Program-made: the position numbers and the translations under genes
The notes under the pieces: model-generated
What the model was told of the DNA's origin: nothing
What the model saw: only the letters and a program-made list of their open reading frames with translations
Databases searched by the model: none
Shown here: piece after piece, positions 29,301 through 37,402 of the stretch
How positions within the stretch are numbered: the stretch's first letter is position 1
Layout: the number at the start of each line of letters is the position of its first letter
Assembly: GCF_000472665.1 (NCBI RefSeq)
Contig: NZ_AXAC01000012.1
Span: 1-64,000, forward strand
Direction: 5' to 3'
Source: Acetobacterium malicum subsp. dehalogenans DSM 11527
GTDB lineage: Bacteria; Bacillota; Clostridia; Eubacteriales; Eubacteriaceae
DNA length: 64,000 nt

Positions 29301-30727
29301 GGCTGCAAACTGAGAAAACCTATGATGGCAATATCACCACCAATGTGAACGGCAAAACCATCACGGGCGGCACTGGTCTGATGGGGATCGTCGGCACGGA
29401 GAAGGTCACCGCGATGGTATCAAGCAACTATGACAGCGTAGATGCCGGCGACCGTAATATCACCACCAGCTTTCTGCTTAGCGGCGATGACAGCGGCAAT
29501 TACTGTATTGATCCCCTGACCAGCAGCGGGAAGATCAAGCCGATTCAACTGGAAGTCGACAACACCAAGCTCCCCGCCATCGCGGCGACACGAAAATATG
29601 ACGCCACTACCGATGTTTATCTGGCCGATAACACAACCAAATTATCGTACTATACCGTCAATGCTGGTGCCGTCAGCGGCTTAATCAATAACGAGACAGT
29701 AACGGTCAACGCCACCGCCAACTATGACAATAAAGATGTCGGTGAAAACAAACCGATTACCATCACCTACAGCCTAAGCGAAGAGGCCGCTAAAAACTAC
29801 CTGGCCCCGGCTCCGGATACCTCAAAAACGGCGGCGATTACAGCCAGAATCTTAGGTTATACCAATGTCGCTCTGGAAACCATGAAGAAAAATGACGGCA
29901 CCAGCAGCGCGAAGATCACGAGTGCAGAAATTGATTCTACTACAGCAAGCGGAGATGGTGTCGTCCATAAGAGTGGTACTAGCGAACTGGAAAATGTGCA
30001 TCTCGGATCCTACCGCGCTGATTATTACGAAAGTGATTTAAGTAACACAACCAGTGCAACTGGCCAACACCCCATTGTGATCACCGGCACCCTGGCCGGT
30101 GCCGATGCCGGCAATTACGTCATGCGCGATAATACTGTCCCTGGCAAGATTCTTGATGCTAATGCGGTCATCTCCACCCCGTACAACAGCACAAACTGGA
30201 GTGTCTCCGGCAACCTGACCCCGCCGTCTGGCGTTGCCAATTTTAAACTCTTTTACGCCAAGCAAGCGGGTGTTACGACCTTTTACGGCTACGATAGTAC
30301 TGGACAAATCTACAGCTCTACCAATTTAAGCGCCTGGACAACCGGTGCTCAGGTGACATTGGACGGCAGCAAAAAGCTGATTGGTATCGATAGTTCCAGC
30401 AATCCCTTAGCCATTGCCACCACCCCTGACACTGACCAATACACCAACACATCCCACTCGGTTTATTACTGGACTGGCGGAACTTTCGGCAGCTGGAACA
30501 ATTATAGTGCCTTAACAAACATCCAACCAATCAACCCGACTTATTATACTGAAGGCACCACCGACTATCTGATTTATCAGGACGAAAATAACAATGTGAC
30601 TAAGCAAAAATTTGCTGCTTTCGACAAAACCCCAATCGGCTCTTACCCGGGCCCGTCTATCCCCAGCAGCTTTACCAACTCCCTGCTGGTCTATGACGGC
30701 AACACCCTGATGTTCTACGCTTACTAA
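26357..30727 (+). CDS. Large secreted protein with ChW repeats, beta-helix and YDG repeats
   Basis: A 1456-residue export protein. A signal peptide covers about 1-23. Three clostridial hydrophobic-W (ChW) repeats lie at about 34-180 (GHIQDLGDYP, VHVQNIGWL, GHVQNIGDLP). A helical segment of about 70 residues follows, then a parallel-beta-helix-like region (265-455), a Pro-Thr linker, and about seven YDG-type repeats opening K-x-Y-[DN] (500-1270). A unique C-terminal domain fills the last 110 residues. No LPxTG anchor or S-layer homology domain is present, so ChW repeats may hold it to the surface. It may serve adhesion or surface structure; a substrate cannot be named. Confidence 0.88.
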   Translation: MKKILSILLICWALFPIHSVLAASADTTDLPVLSRGHIQDLGDYPADGSWVESPKLIGTVGQSKRIEGFELKASDSLPANIELRYNVHVQNIGWLYDEDDPSSWAKNGEYAGTRGNSLRIEAVKVVLLDASGHKASDYHIRYQGHVQNIGDLPADSEQWFSDGEQLGTVGSSLRLEALKLEIVKDASTGTDLSDYTALIKQIDSLNESDYSKSSWTNLQTVLNNHVVTDKNTTAEVADAVKAIEAAIHQLEKLSTTTAYDKPGIYGPSSGSETISQDVIITSTGVTLQNLTIGGNLIIDKAVGDGEVTLNNVTVTGELRIRGGGKNSIHINGGDYQNILVEKTATGAVRIVATGLDGFPIVLSENAAGETLILEGSFGSVTVNAPDAVIKTQGQTSIKTFDVAAAAQNTAIDLGSTTTVTNLALSSPTKVTGTGTVNKAEIASDNVSFEKAPEDYTVDTGVIVPPVIPTPTPEPPTPQPPTPQPPTPQPPTPQPGKISLSVTTAPTVTLSKTYDGSTVTDVTNQILDPTAITGIVAGDDVTVSATATYDNKNAGNKDITITYSLSGTDAAKYTAPAKATISGEIAKANLTVPAPTTTKTYDQTATATQNITPTAGKINGDILTVTETITFDTASAGKDKSVTCSYALTDTDAVNYNVPADQSFDDGEIIAKPITITGTTVEISKTYNRNDGAVVINPGASSNIISGDTVIIEATAYYATSSASTNQPIYVTYTLNGSEAANYQVTYTDPQTLATHSGLSFIKLIDNGVINKVQLTNKQAPSVANKTYDGNATTNITKTAVNTGDISGICSGDTVNLTATASFADANVGVTKQVTITYQITGGSGSENYLPPVNGTATATISLLEFDTTRVIDSPSKEYDGTSTATVNVGLFITDQNVLAIVGPALQNKRITFDISADYTDGSGNKTSAVGSNYTIAYSFKLSGPDAGNFKLTGSDANNVITGSHPGSNITQKKLTVTADTLGLQTEKTYDGNITTNVNGKTITGGTGLMGIVGTEKVTAMVSSNYDSVDAGDRNITTSFLLSGDDSGNYCIDPLTSSGKIKPIQLEVDNTKLPAIAATRKYDATTDVYLADNTTKLSYYTVNAGAVSGLINNETVTVNATANYDNKDVGENKPITITYSLSEEAAKNYLAPAPDTSKTAAITARILGYTNVALETMKKNDGTSSAKITSAEIDSTTASGDGVVHKSGTSELENVHLGSYRADYYESDLSNTTSATGQHPIVITGTLAGADAGNYVMRDNTVPGKILDANAVISTPYNSTNWSVSGNLTPPSGVANFKLFYAKQAGVTTFYGYDSTGQIYSSTNLSAWTTGAQVTLDGSKKLIGIDSSSNPLAIATTPDTDQYTNTSHSVYYWTGGTFGSWNNYSALTNIQPINPTYYTEGTTDYLIYQDENNNVTKQKFAAFDKTPIGSYPGPSIPSSFTNSLLVYDGNTLMFYAY
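27776..27835 (+). repeat. Four 15-bp tandem repeats encoding a Pro-rich linker
   Basis: The unit CCGCCRACACCACAA is repeated four times, encoding PPTPQ each time, between the beta-helix and the YDG repeats. The units are nearly identical, so copy number could vary between strains. Confidence 0.9.
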
Positions 30728-30779
30728 AGCTCCCACTGCCATCCCTGTTGTGGCTTGCCCCGACAGCCCAAAAAACTCT

Positions 30780-30812
30780 GAGACCCCTGATTCACCATGA
30801 ATTAGGGGTCTC
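30780..30812 (+). terminator. Terminator of the surface-protein gene
   Basis: GAGACCCCTgATTCA and TGAATtAGGGGTCTC form a 15-position stem with a three-base loop, followed by a short T-run. Confidence 0.88.
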
Positions 30813-30864
30813 TTTATGCGCATTTGGAGCTTGCCGCGATGCTTTGTCAGATCACCGATCAGCC

Positions 30865-31488
30865 TTATTGATCGGCTTTTACCTTAAACCGCAACACCGT
30901 TTTTAATTTATCCGTCTCGGTCCGGCGAGGATCAGACAGATAAATTTCCCGATGGGTTTTATCGCTGCGCACATAGCCATGCTCACTGCAAAAATCTTCC
31001 ATCTGCGCAAAACTGGCCGGTTCATCATCATAGCTGCCCAGATGCAACATCTGACAGCAGCTTCCTTCGTCGTAATCCTCAAGCCGAATCTGATCGAGCC
31101 AAGCATTTGGCTTTTTCTTTTTGACTTCAGTAATAAAACGGGCGGCCAGTTCAGCGGTCAGAAAATCCGGCTGACGGATCATCATTGTATAAGCATAATT
31201 GCTTTTATCGGCGCTGGTTTTGGTCTTGTCGACCAGATCCCAGACCCCTTCCAGGGGAAAAACGGTATAATCGTAATAGCCGTCGGGAATCGCCTTACTC
31301 TTATAGGACATTTTTACCGCATAGCTGAAGCTGTAGAGGGCTGCCACGACCTCAGCAAACGCTTCGCCATTGGGGTCGCCCTGACCATCCAGCATGGCAA
31401 AGCGCAGCGGCGGCACCGCCATAATTTCCGGCTGCTTTTTGGGCAGGTATAAGCTCTTAAACTGCTTTTTATAATCCACTTTCGCCAT
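30865..31488 (-). CDS. GyrI-like small-molecule-binding protein
   Basis: A 207-residue soluble protein of the GyrI-like superfamily (SHS2 fold), with segments PPLRFAMLDGQGDPNGEAF and DGYYDYTVFPLEGVWDL typical of the YkrA-like subgroup. No DNA-binding domain is attached. Such proteins bind or hydrolyse small hydrophobic compounds. It is the last of three leftward genes after a WYL regulator and another GyrI-like protein and is likely co-transcribed with them. Confidence 0.8.
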   Translation of the reverse strand: MAKVDYKKQFKSLYLPKKQPEIMAVPPLRFAMLDGQGDPNGEAFAEVVAALYSFSYAVKMSYKSKAIPDGYYDYTVFPLEGVWDLVDKTKTSADKSNYAYTMMIRQPDFLTAELAARFITEVKKKKPNAWLDQIRLEDYDEGSCCQMLHLGSYDDEPASFAQMEDFCSEHGYVRSDKTHREIYLSDPRRTETDKLKTVLRFKVKADQ

Positions 31489-31515
31489 GGTTTGGGTCTC
31501 CCTTAATTCTTCCCT

Positions 31516-31974
31516 TTAATTCAATGAAATATAGAGATGGATCTCGGCGTTGGCCATATCCTCTCCCGGTTGATATTCCTCAAAATCGCTGCCGAATTTC
31601 CGGTCAAGCTTCATCTCCCAAAGCTTCATCCAGAAGTCGCCGACGGCCTGCTGGACATCGCCATGGACAACAAATTTTGCATAACTGCCGGCGGCAATGG
31701 TTGCCATCTCGACCGACTCGGGTTGCGAAACCCCGGCGGCCACTTCGCAGCCGACCATCACATCATAATCGCCATCGACACCATTTTCATAATTGCTGTA
31801 AAGACCGATACACTTATCATTTTTTCGGCCAGCCAGGGCTGCTTCAATCCCATCGCCATAAAAACGCTGCCAGGTTGATCCAATTTTTTCGCCCATCTGG
31901 GGATCATCATTGCTGGTCCGTATTTTCAAACCTGCCACTTGCTTTTCTGTTAGTTGTACTACTTCATAATCCAT
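31516..31974 (-). CDS. GyrI-like / effector-binding domain protein
   Basis: A 152-residue free-standing effector-binding domain as found at the C-terminus of AraC- and MerR-type regulators. Typical features are the opening VVQLTEKQVAGLKIRT, the central YSNYENGVDGDYDVMVGCEV, and the end EIHLYISL. It may sequester a small inducer. It lies between the WYL regulator gene and the second GyrI-like gene. Confidence 0.82.
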   Translation of the reverse strand: MDYEVVQLTEKQVAGLKIRTSNDDPQMGEKIGSTWQRFYGDGIEAALAGRKNDKCIGLYSNYENGVDGDYDVMVGCEVAAGVSQPESVEMATIAAGSYAKFVVHGDVQQAVGDFWMKLWEMKLDRKFGSDFEEYQPGEDMANAEIHLYISLN

Positions 31975-32066
31975 TTGTATACCCCTTTTCTCTTATCTTT
32001 CTATTATTTTGTTTCTGCATTTGATAAGATCAGTATACGCCTGTTAACCTGACACCTGATGTCATA

Positions 32067-32969
32067 TTAAAGATACTTTTTTAAACTATTCGCCAGTTTT
32101 TGCTTAATGGCCTCCCGCAGCCACCGGGGTTCGATTACCTCGACGGCGTCCCCATAGGAAAGAATATAGCCTTCCACCCAGCCATCCCCGGGCAAGTGGC
32201 TCGTAACCATAAAGGAGCCATCCTTGTCTTTGGTGATCGCTGCCGGGTCAAATTCATCATAAACCCGATAAGCCATGACGGCGTCAATTTTCAGGACCAA
32301 TCTGATTGGGGCAGCACTTATTTCTGGTGTTTCAAAAACAGTACCCATAGACAGGGTGCGGTCAAAGGAATCAGACAGTAACCGGAGCTGTCTGATCCGA
32401 CTGACCTTGAAAAAACGCAGTGCCGCTTTACTTAGACAAAACCCATAAACATACCAGGACTGCCCCTTAAACAAGAGCTTTAGCGGTTCAATGCAGCGTC
32501 CGGTCTTTTTGCCGGCGGCACTGAAGTAGTCAAAGGCAATGCGGTTTTTACTTAAAATCGCACTTTTCAAGTCGTTGAATTTCTCCCGTTCAGCGACACC
32601 ACCACCCCAGTGGGAAAAGTCGACCTCAATCCAGTCGGCATCTTTTTTTTCAAACAGGGTGGCCAGTTTCCGCAGCACCGGATCCAGCTCCGGTCCGTTT
32701 AAGGCCTGCATCCCCTGGAGCGATGCCAGCAGATTAACCTGTTCCTGCTCGGACAACAGCGATTTTTTGATCACATAGTTATCCAGCAACCGGATCCCGC
32801 CGCCCTTGCCTTTTTCCGCATAAATGGGAATCCCGGCGGCGCTTAAGGCTTCCACATCCCGGTAAATAGTCCGTTGGGACACTTCAAAATAGTCGGATAA
32901 TTCCCGGGCAGTGATCTTTTTCTTTTCAATCAGAAGATAGACCGTTTCCAGCAATCGATTGATCTGCAT
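32067..32969 (-). CDS. WYL-domain transcriptional regulator (HTH_11 + WYL)
   Basis: A 300-residue regulator of the YafY type. The N-terminal winged helix is at 1-60 (ITARELSDYFEVSQRTIYRD), a WYL ligand-sensing domain at about 135-215 (FKGQSWYVYGFCLSKAALRF), and a C-terminal extension follows. It begins the three-gene unit with the two GyrI-like proteins, which it probably controls. Confidence 0.88.
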   Translation of the reverse strand: MQINRLLETVYLLIEKKKITARELSDYFEVSQRTIYRDVEALSAAGIPIYAEKGKGGGIRLLDNYVIKKSLLSEQEQVNLLASLQGMQALNGPELDPVLRKLATLFEKKDADWIEVDFSHWGGGVAEREKFNDLKSAILSKNRIAFDYFSAAGKKTGRCIEPLKLLFKGQSWYVYGFCLSKAALRFFKVSRIRQLRLLSDSFDRTLSMGTVFETPEISAAPIRLVLKIDAVMAYRVYDEFDPAAITKDKDGSFMVTSHLPGDGWVEGYILSYGDAVEVIEPRWLREAIKQKLANSLKKYL

Positions 32970-33002
32970 CTTTTCGCTCCCCCTTCTCTTAACGTCAACA
33001 AA

Positions 33003-33039
33003 AACCGCTGCCCAATAATCCCTCTCATCGGCAGCGGTT
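33003..33039 (-). terminator. Terminator of the MoxR-VWA unit
   Basis: AACCGCTGCC (33003-33012) pairs with GGCAGCGGTT (33030-33039). TTTTTGTT follows on the minus strand, three bases past the VWA gene's end region. Confidence 0.85.
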
Positions 33040-33042
33040 CTG

Positions 33043-34809
33043 TTAATTCATAATAATCTGTTTTAAATACTTAATAACCATATCCGCAAAGCGATTGATG
33101 TCCTTGATATAGGCAAAGTCTTTGCCGTAGATCAGTTTTTCGGCCATCAGATCCTGTTCTTTGCCGGTGAAAACGCCCAGCACCATAATACCCTGCTGTC
33201 GGGCGAAGCGGACTTCCCGGGCAGTATCGGCAATGGCCACCCGACCCCGGTAAGCTTCAGTTAAATCATTGACCTGGCCCTTACCTACCTTGATATCGTT
33301 GGGTCGGCCATCACTCAGCACGATCAGAATTTTATTATCTTCCCGGCGCTTAATTAAATCTTCACAGGTGGCCTTGATGGCCAAACCATCGCGGTTGTTC
33401 CCGGAGCAATAATACTCAAAGATATTTTCATTGGCGGAAAGCGGTGATTCGTAATCCCGGAAGCGTTTGATCACGGTATAATCGAGAAAACTGGAAAAAC
33501 CCAGAACCCGGTTGGGTAACCCCAGCTGGGTTAAGGCCATCGCCAGGATATAAGCCTGGATCGCCACCCGGGACTGATTACGCCGCTGGGAGCCGCTAGA
33601 ATCGATCAGGATATCCACGACAAAGCTGCCCTTGTTATTATCAATGTTTTTGACAAAAACCTTGTTATTGCTGCTCCGGCCAATCCGCCAGAGCTTGCTG
33701 GGAATCAGTTGGCCGGCATCGGAAGGAATGGCATCGACAATTTCTTCCTGGACCAGGGTGCGGGACATGCTTTCCCGCAGCTTATTAATGTTTCTGCGAA
33801 AAACCTTTTGATTAGCCCGATAAACATCGATATTTTTCACCTGATGGCGCTGCACATATTTCTGTTGAAATTCGTTTTTGCTGTCACTACGGATCACCCC
33901 GTCGGTCATATGAATTCGACAATTACCATGTTCGCCTTTACAGACCCGATTCTGGAGTTTTTTGACTTCGCTGGTTTCCAGGAAGGAGTTGCCATAATAA
34001 TAGGCTACTTTTTCATAGATTTTTTCGATGTCTTCTTCCTGGACCCGTAAAATCCGGTTATCATTGGCAGTGTTGAGGTTGGCCAGATCACCTTGAGATT
34101 CACCCAGCAGAGCTTCGGCAATTTCTTCAATGGATGCTTCGATATCCTGGTCCTCAGGATCTTCAAACATTTCTTCCAGCATAAAGTCGGAAAAATCACC
34201 CCGGATATGGTTTTTATTGTGACCGGATTCATAGGCATCACCACCTTCACCTTCCACAAACATCGGGAAATACTTAACATAAACATCTTCAATGCCTTTA
34301 AGCAATTCGATGGTGTCTTCCCGCTTCTGTAAGGCCATTAAGTCATTGGCAATATTCCGGGTCTCGGTGTCCGCCATTGGCGTCTTGCCGATTTTTTGGA
34401 GAATCATGGTGTGGCGCACCTTTTCCAGCAGATCATCGGTATGGAGCTTGTAGTAATTGCTGAGAATATCGTCATAGGCATTTTTGCGGATATCATAAAC
34501 CCCGGGGCGTTCGGCAATAATTTTTTCTTCCACCACCACATCGCTGCCCATGGCGATTAAACTCAATAGAATGTCTTTATTAAAACCAGCTCGATGACGG
34601 CTGATCACGTATTTTTTGACAGCCGGCCAATTGATGTATTTGCGTCGTCCCCCGGCGGTGACAGCGTGGTAAAGGGCAACATTTTTAGAAATAAAACTCT
34701 TCTCACCGCTATCCATATTTTCGTCATAATCCCCGGAAATGGTCCACATCAGATTAGCAACCCGATTGTCAAATTCATAGTCTTCGTAAATCCATTTGGC
34801 ATCCTTCAA
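33043..34809 (-). CDS. VWA-domain protein (CobT/NorD-like)
   Basis: A 588-residue protein with a long helical N-terminal part, an acidic stretch around 210-240, and a C-terminal von Willebrand A domain whose MIDAS motif is intact as DSSGSQ near 405, with later TCEDL and LSDGRPNDI. In this family VWA proteins act with MoxR-type ATPases as metal chelatase-like or enzyme-activating complexes (CobN/CobST, NorQ/NorD, CbbQ/CbbO). The start is TTG at 34809 with GGGAGG eight bases before it. It follows the MoxR gene by 33 bases. Confidence 0.88.
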   Translation of the reverse strand: MKDAKWIYEDYEFDNRVANLMWTISGDYDENMDSGEKSFISKNVALYHAVTAGGRRKYINWPAVKKYVISRHRAGFNKDILLSLIAMGSDVVVEEKIIAERPGVYDIRKNAYDDILSNYYKLHTDDLLEKVRHTMILQKIGKTPMADTETRNIANDLMALQKREDTIELLKGIEDVYVKYFPMFVEGEGGDAYESGHNKNHIRGDFSDFMLEEMFEDPEDQDIEASIEEIAEALLGESQGDLANLNTANDNRILRVQEEDIEKIYEKVAYYYGNSFLETSEVKKLQNRVCKGEHGNCRIHMTDGVIRSDSKNEFQQKYVQRHQVKNIDVYRANQKVFRRNINKLRESMSRTLVQEEIVDAIPSDAGQLIPSKLWRIGRSSNNKVFVKNIDNNKGSFVVDILIDSSGSQRRNQSRVAIQAYILAMALTQLGLPNRVLGFSSFLDYTVIKRFRDYESPLSANENIFEYYCSGNNRDGLAIKATCEDLIKRREDNKILIVLSDGRPNDIKVGKGQVNDLTEAYRGRVAIADTAREVRFARQQGIMVLGVFTGKEQDLMAEKLIYGKDFAYIKDINRFADMVIKYLKQIIMN

Positions 34810-34842
34810 AGCGTTTTCCTCCCTTCTCTGGATTGCGGTGCT

Positions 34843-35766
34843 TTAGCGACTGGTAAAAACATCAGCCGCTTCCCAACTTTCGCGGATCCGGGTTTTGATC
34901 ACATCCAGGACAATTTCCTTTTCAAACTGGTCAAAGGTTTTGCCGATGACACCCATATCCACGGCCAGCATCGGTTTGAGTCCCCGGCGAATGGTTTTGA
35001 GGCTGCCGATGATCCCCCGCAGATCCACCGATTTGGTCGAAATTTCGGAGTTTTTGGATTTTTCCTGGAGATCCAGAAAGATTCCGGCAAACTGTGGAAG
35101 AATTTCGGGATTGGCATCGGGAAAATATTCTTTTAAAATAAGCATCAAGGTGTCTTCTTCGATCTGAGGAATATCAATGGTCATAAAACGGGATACCAGG
35201 GCTTCGTTAAGCTCTTTGGTGCCGGCATATTCATAGTTCATCGTGCCGATAAAACGGGTGGCGTCATGAAGCTTTATTTTTTCGTAGCCCGGAACATCGA
35301 TGACCTTCCGGTAATCAAGCGCCGAGTGGAGTACCACCAGGGCATCATTTTTGGCCATATTGATTTCGTCAAAAACCCCAAAGCCACCATTAATGGCGCA
35401 CTCATAAACCGAGCCCCGACGCAGCCGGACCTCATTATCAATAAAGGTGTCGGTGCCAATCAGACTGGAGCTGTCGGTGTTGACATGAAAGGAGGTGTTC
35501 CACTGAGGCCGGTTAAAAAGCTCGCAGATATTATCGGCCAAAACATTTTTCCCGGTGGCCTTGGGACCGGAGAGCAGAATGTTCTCACCCTCTAAAATAG
35601 CGGTAATACACATCGACCAGATGTCCTTGCCATAAAAAACGGTTTCGGTGCTGGGAACCCGATCCTGAAGATTCTCTTCCAATTTATAAAAATGTTTAAA
35701 ATATTTTATATCGTCGAGAAGCTTCTCGCTGATTCCCTGTTTTAATAATTCCTGTGTTAATCTCAT
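34843..35766 (-). CDS. MoxR/CbbQ-type AAA+ ATPase
   Basis: A 307-residue AAA+ ATPase with Walker A GPKATGKNVLA near 85-95 and Walker B GVFDEINMA near 150, plus a sensor region GTMNYEYAGTKELNEAL and the arginine VSRF. It resembles NorQ/CbbQ/CobS ATPases that remodel a partner enzyme with a VWA protein, encoded here immediately downstream. Two CooC-like ATPase genes lie upstream on the same strand, pointing to metallocentre assembly. The target enzyme is not in the window. Confidence 0.9.
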   Translation of the reverse strand: MRLTQELLKQGISEKLLDDIKYFKHFYKLEENLQDRVPSTETVFYGKDIWSMCITAILEGENILLSGPKATGKNVLADNICELFNRPQWNTSFHVNTDSSSLIGTDTFIDNEVRLRRGSVYECAINGGFGVFDEINMAKNDALVVLHSALDYRKVIDVPGYEKIKLHDATRFIGTMNYEYAGTKELNEALVSRFMTIDIPQIEEDTLMLILKEYFPDANPEILPQFAGIFLDLQEKSKNSEISTKSVDLRGIIGSLKTIRRGLKPMLAVDMGVIGKTFDQFEKEIVLDVIKTRIRESWEAADVFTSR

Positions 35767-36059
35767 AAGTTCTTTTCCTTTCGCTAATGCTCTGCACTAA
35801 TTCTGCAACTGTTTATTTAGAATGATTTGAATATAACACAAAACCCAGCGGAATGGTTAGAAAAAATGCAAAACAACAAAAATTTATCCCTTTTTTAGAC
35901 TTCTGTCTTAAATGACAAAATCCTATAAAATATCAGTCTCATCGCAAATTTGACCGAAAAATGCACCCAACATCTGAGATTAATGAAAATCAGACAAGAA
36001 AGGTGCACATGACATAAATATGGGCAATCAACCTTATCGCAGATTAACTTGTCATTGCA
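35767..36059. other. Intergenic region between small ORF and MoxR-type gene
   Basis: This AT-rich stretch holds no credible gene. On the minus strand TATATT near 35830 could be a weak -10 for the MoxR-VWA unit. No clear terminator or riboswitch was seen. Confidence 0.4.
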
Positions 36060-36158
36060 TTAAAATGAAAAAAACCTACAAGCGGAAGAGTAAATAACGC
36101 TTATGATCAGTGGTGCAACTCTTATATCCTTAAAGTAGTCTTCTTCATGACCATACAT
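36060..36158 (-). CDS. Possible 32-residue small protein
   Basis: An ATG at 36158 is preceded by AAAGGAG about ten bases upstream, 34 bases after the CooC-like gene stop. The peptide starts MYGHEEDYFKDIR and ends with a hydrophobic, Cys-containing tail. The strong ribosome site is the only support; it could be chance or a remnant of a longer gene. Confidence 0.3.
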   Translation of the reverse strand: MYGHEEDYFKDIRVAPLIISVIYSSACRFFSF

Positions 36159-36192
36159 CTTCCACAAACTCCTTTTCCACATAACACAATTT

Positions 36193-36960
36193 TCACTGTA
36201 AGTGCTCAATTCGCTCTTTGATGCTGATAATCTCATCAATCAGATGCTGACTGCAATCAAATGGTGAGATACCATGACGGTCTGCATCAATGACTTCCGA
36301 ATTGAAATGAATCAGACCCAACAGCTCCTCCTCGGCTATTTTTGAACGGATAAACGCTTCATCCTTCTCATCCCGAATTTTATTGGCAATCACGCCGACC
36401 CGCGGCACTCCTAAATCTTTAGCCAGTCGCTTGACATTGCGATAGGTCTGAATACTTCGGGCACCCGGCTCAATGACCACAATAAACTGATCCATGCCCT
36501 GGGTTGTTCCTCTGCCTAAATGCTCGAGACCGGCTTCCATATCCAAAATAGCTACCTCGTCTCTGTATAAAATCAGGTTGCTGATCAGTTGTTTCAAAAT
36601 GACATTCTCCGGACAAATGCATCCACCACCGGCTGTTTCAACCGTTCCCAAAACCAGCAATTTAACGCCCTCGTGCTCACGACTGTAAATTTCCGGAATA
36701 TCATCAACCCGGGGATTGATTTTAAAAAACGTGTTCTGCGCAGTTACTCCAGTTCGTTCAGCAATCATTTTTTTCATTGCGCTGATCGGAACGATGGCAT
36801 CCGCTTCTGCTTCGGTAAATCCTAATGCCAATGCCAAATTTGCATCGGGATCAGCATCGGCCGCAATCACCCGTTTTCCTTCTTTTGCATACAAACGTGC
36901 CAGCGTTGCGGCAATCGTTGTTTTTCCCACTCCACCTTTACCGGTTACGGCTATTTTCAT
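36193..36960 (-). CDS. CooC/AcsF-type nickel-insertion ATPase (second copy)
   Basis: A 255-residue MinD/CooC-family ATPase. The deviant Walker A is KGGVGKTT at 8-15, and the nickel-binding CxC motif is in GGGCICPE. CooC proteins dimerise on ATP and deliver nickel to CO dehydrogenase or acetyl-CoA synthase. The start at 36960 (GGGGAG upstream) is chosen over an extension by ten codons. It lies one base after the 79-residue gene and is divergent in sequence from the CooC copy at 37403, so the two may serve different clusters or act together. No CODH/ACS gene is in the window. Confidence 0.9.
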   Translation of the reverse strand: MKIAVTGKGGVGKTTIAATLARLYAKEGKRVIAADADPDANLALALGFTEAEADAIVPISAMKKMIAERTGVTAQNTFFKINPRVDDIPEIYSREHEGVKLLVLGTVETAGGGCICPENVILKQLISNLILYRDEVAILDMEAGLEHLGRGTTQGMDQFIVVIEPGARSIQTYRNVKRLAKDLGVPRVGVIANKIRDEKDEAFIRSKIAEEELLGLIHFNSEVIDADRHGISPFDCSQHLIDEIISIKERIEHLQ

Positions 36961-36961
36961 G

Positions 36962-37201
36962 CTATTCTCCCCATTTTTCCATAATCGCAATCAGATCATT
37001 CTGGTAATCACCAAAAAATTCTTCAAGTTTACCAATGCTTTTCACATTGCTTTCAACCCCACACTGATCATCCCTAAATTCCCAGACATGGTAGTTTACA
37101 CCCAGGTATTCAAAATCAATACTCCCCAGTTCTTCGACATCAGTGAAGTGATAGGGCCAGCCTTTTGATTCAATAAACTGTTTTATTTGATCAAGCGCCA
37201 T
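36962..37201 (-). CDS. Small acidic protein in the CooC operon
   Basis: A 79-residue soluble acidic protein starting MALDQIKQFIE; I do not recognise the family. A single cysteine lies in RDDQCGVES. Its ATG overlaps the stop of the zinc-ribbon gene by 11 bases and its stop is one base from the CooC-like gene start, so all are translated together. Tight packing between two CooC-like genes suggests a role in the same assembly process. Confidence 0.7.
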   Translation of the reverse strand: MALDQIKQFIESKGWPYHFTDVEELGSIDFEYLGVNYHVWEFRDDQCGVESNVKSIGKLEEFFGDYQNDLIAIMEKWGE

Positions 37202-37391
37202 GTTGTTCTCTGACAATTTCTGATAAACTTAAACCTTCGCCAATCACATAATGGCAGCTGGCACATTTTTCTATTCCGATCGTTTTTCCATCCCGGACAA
37301 ATAATTCAATATACTCATCGCATTCGGGACAGGCAATTTCTTTTAAAACAAAATTATTGCGGGCCTCATGACATCCTGCTAAGATACTCAT
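37191..37391 (-). CDS. Small zinc-ribbon protein in the CooC operon
   Basis: A 66-residue protein with two cysteine pairs, CPEC and CASC, about 22 residues apart, forming a likely zinc ribbon, plus an N-terminal Cys-His in LAGCHEAR. It is placed 11 bases after the first CooC-like gene and overlaps the next gene. Possible roles are metal handling or docking; nothing more can be inferred. Confidence 0.75.
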   Translation of the reverse strand: MSILAGCHEARNNFVLKEIACPECDEYIELFVRDGKTIGIEKCASCHYVIGEGLSLSEIVREQHGA

Positions 37392-37402
37392 TTTAAACTC
37401 CT

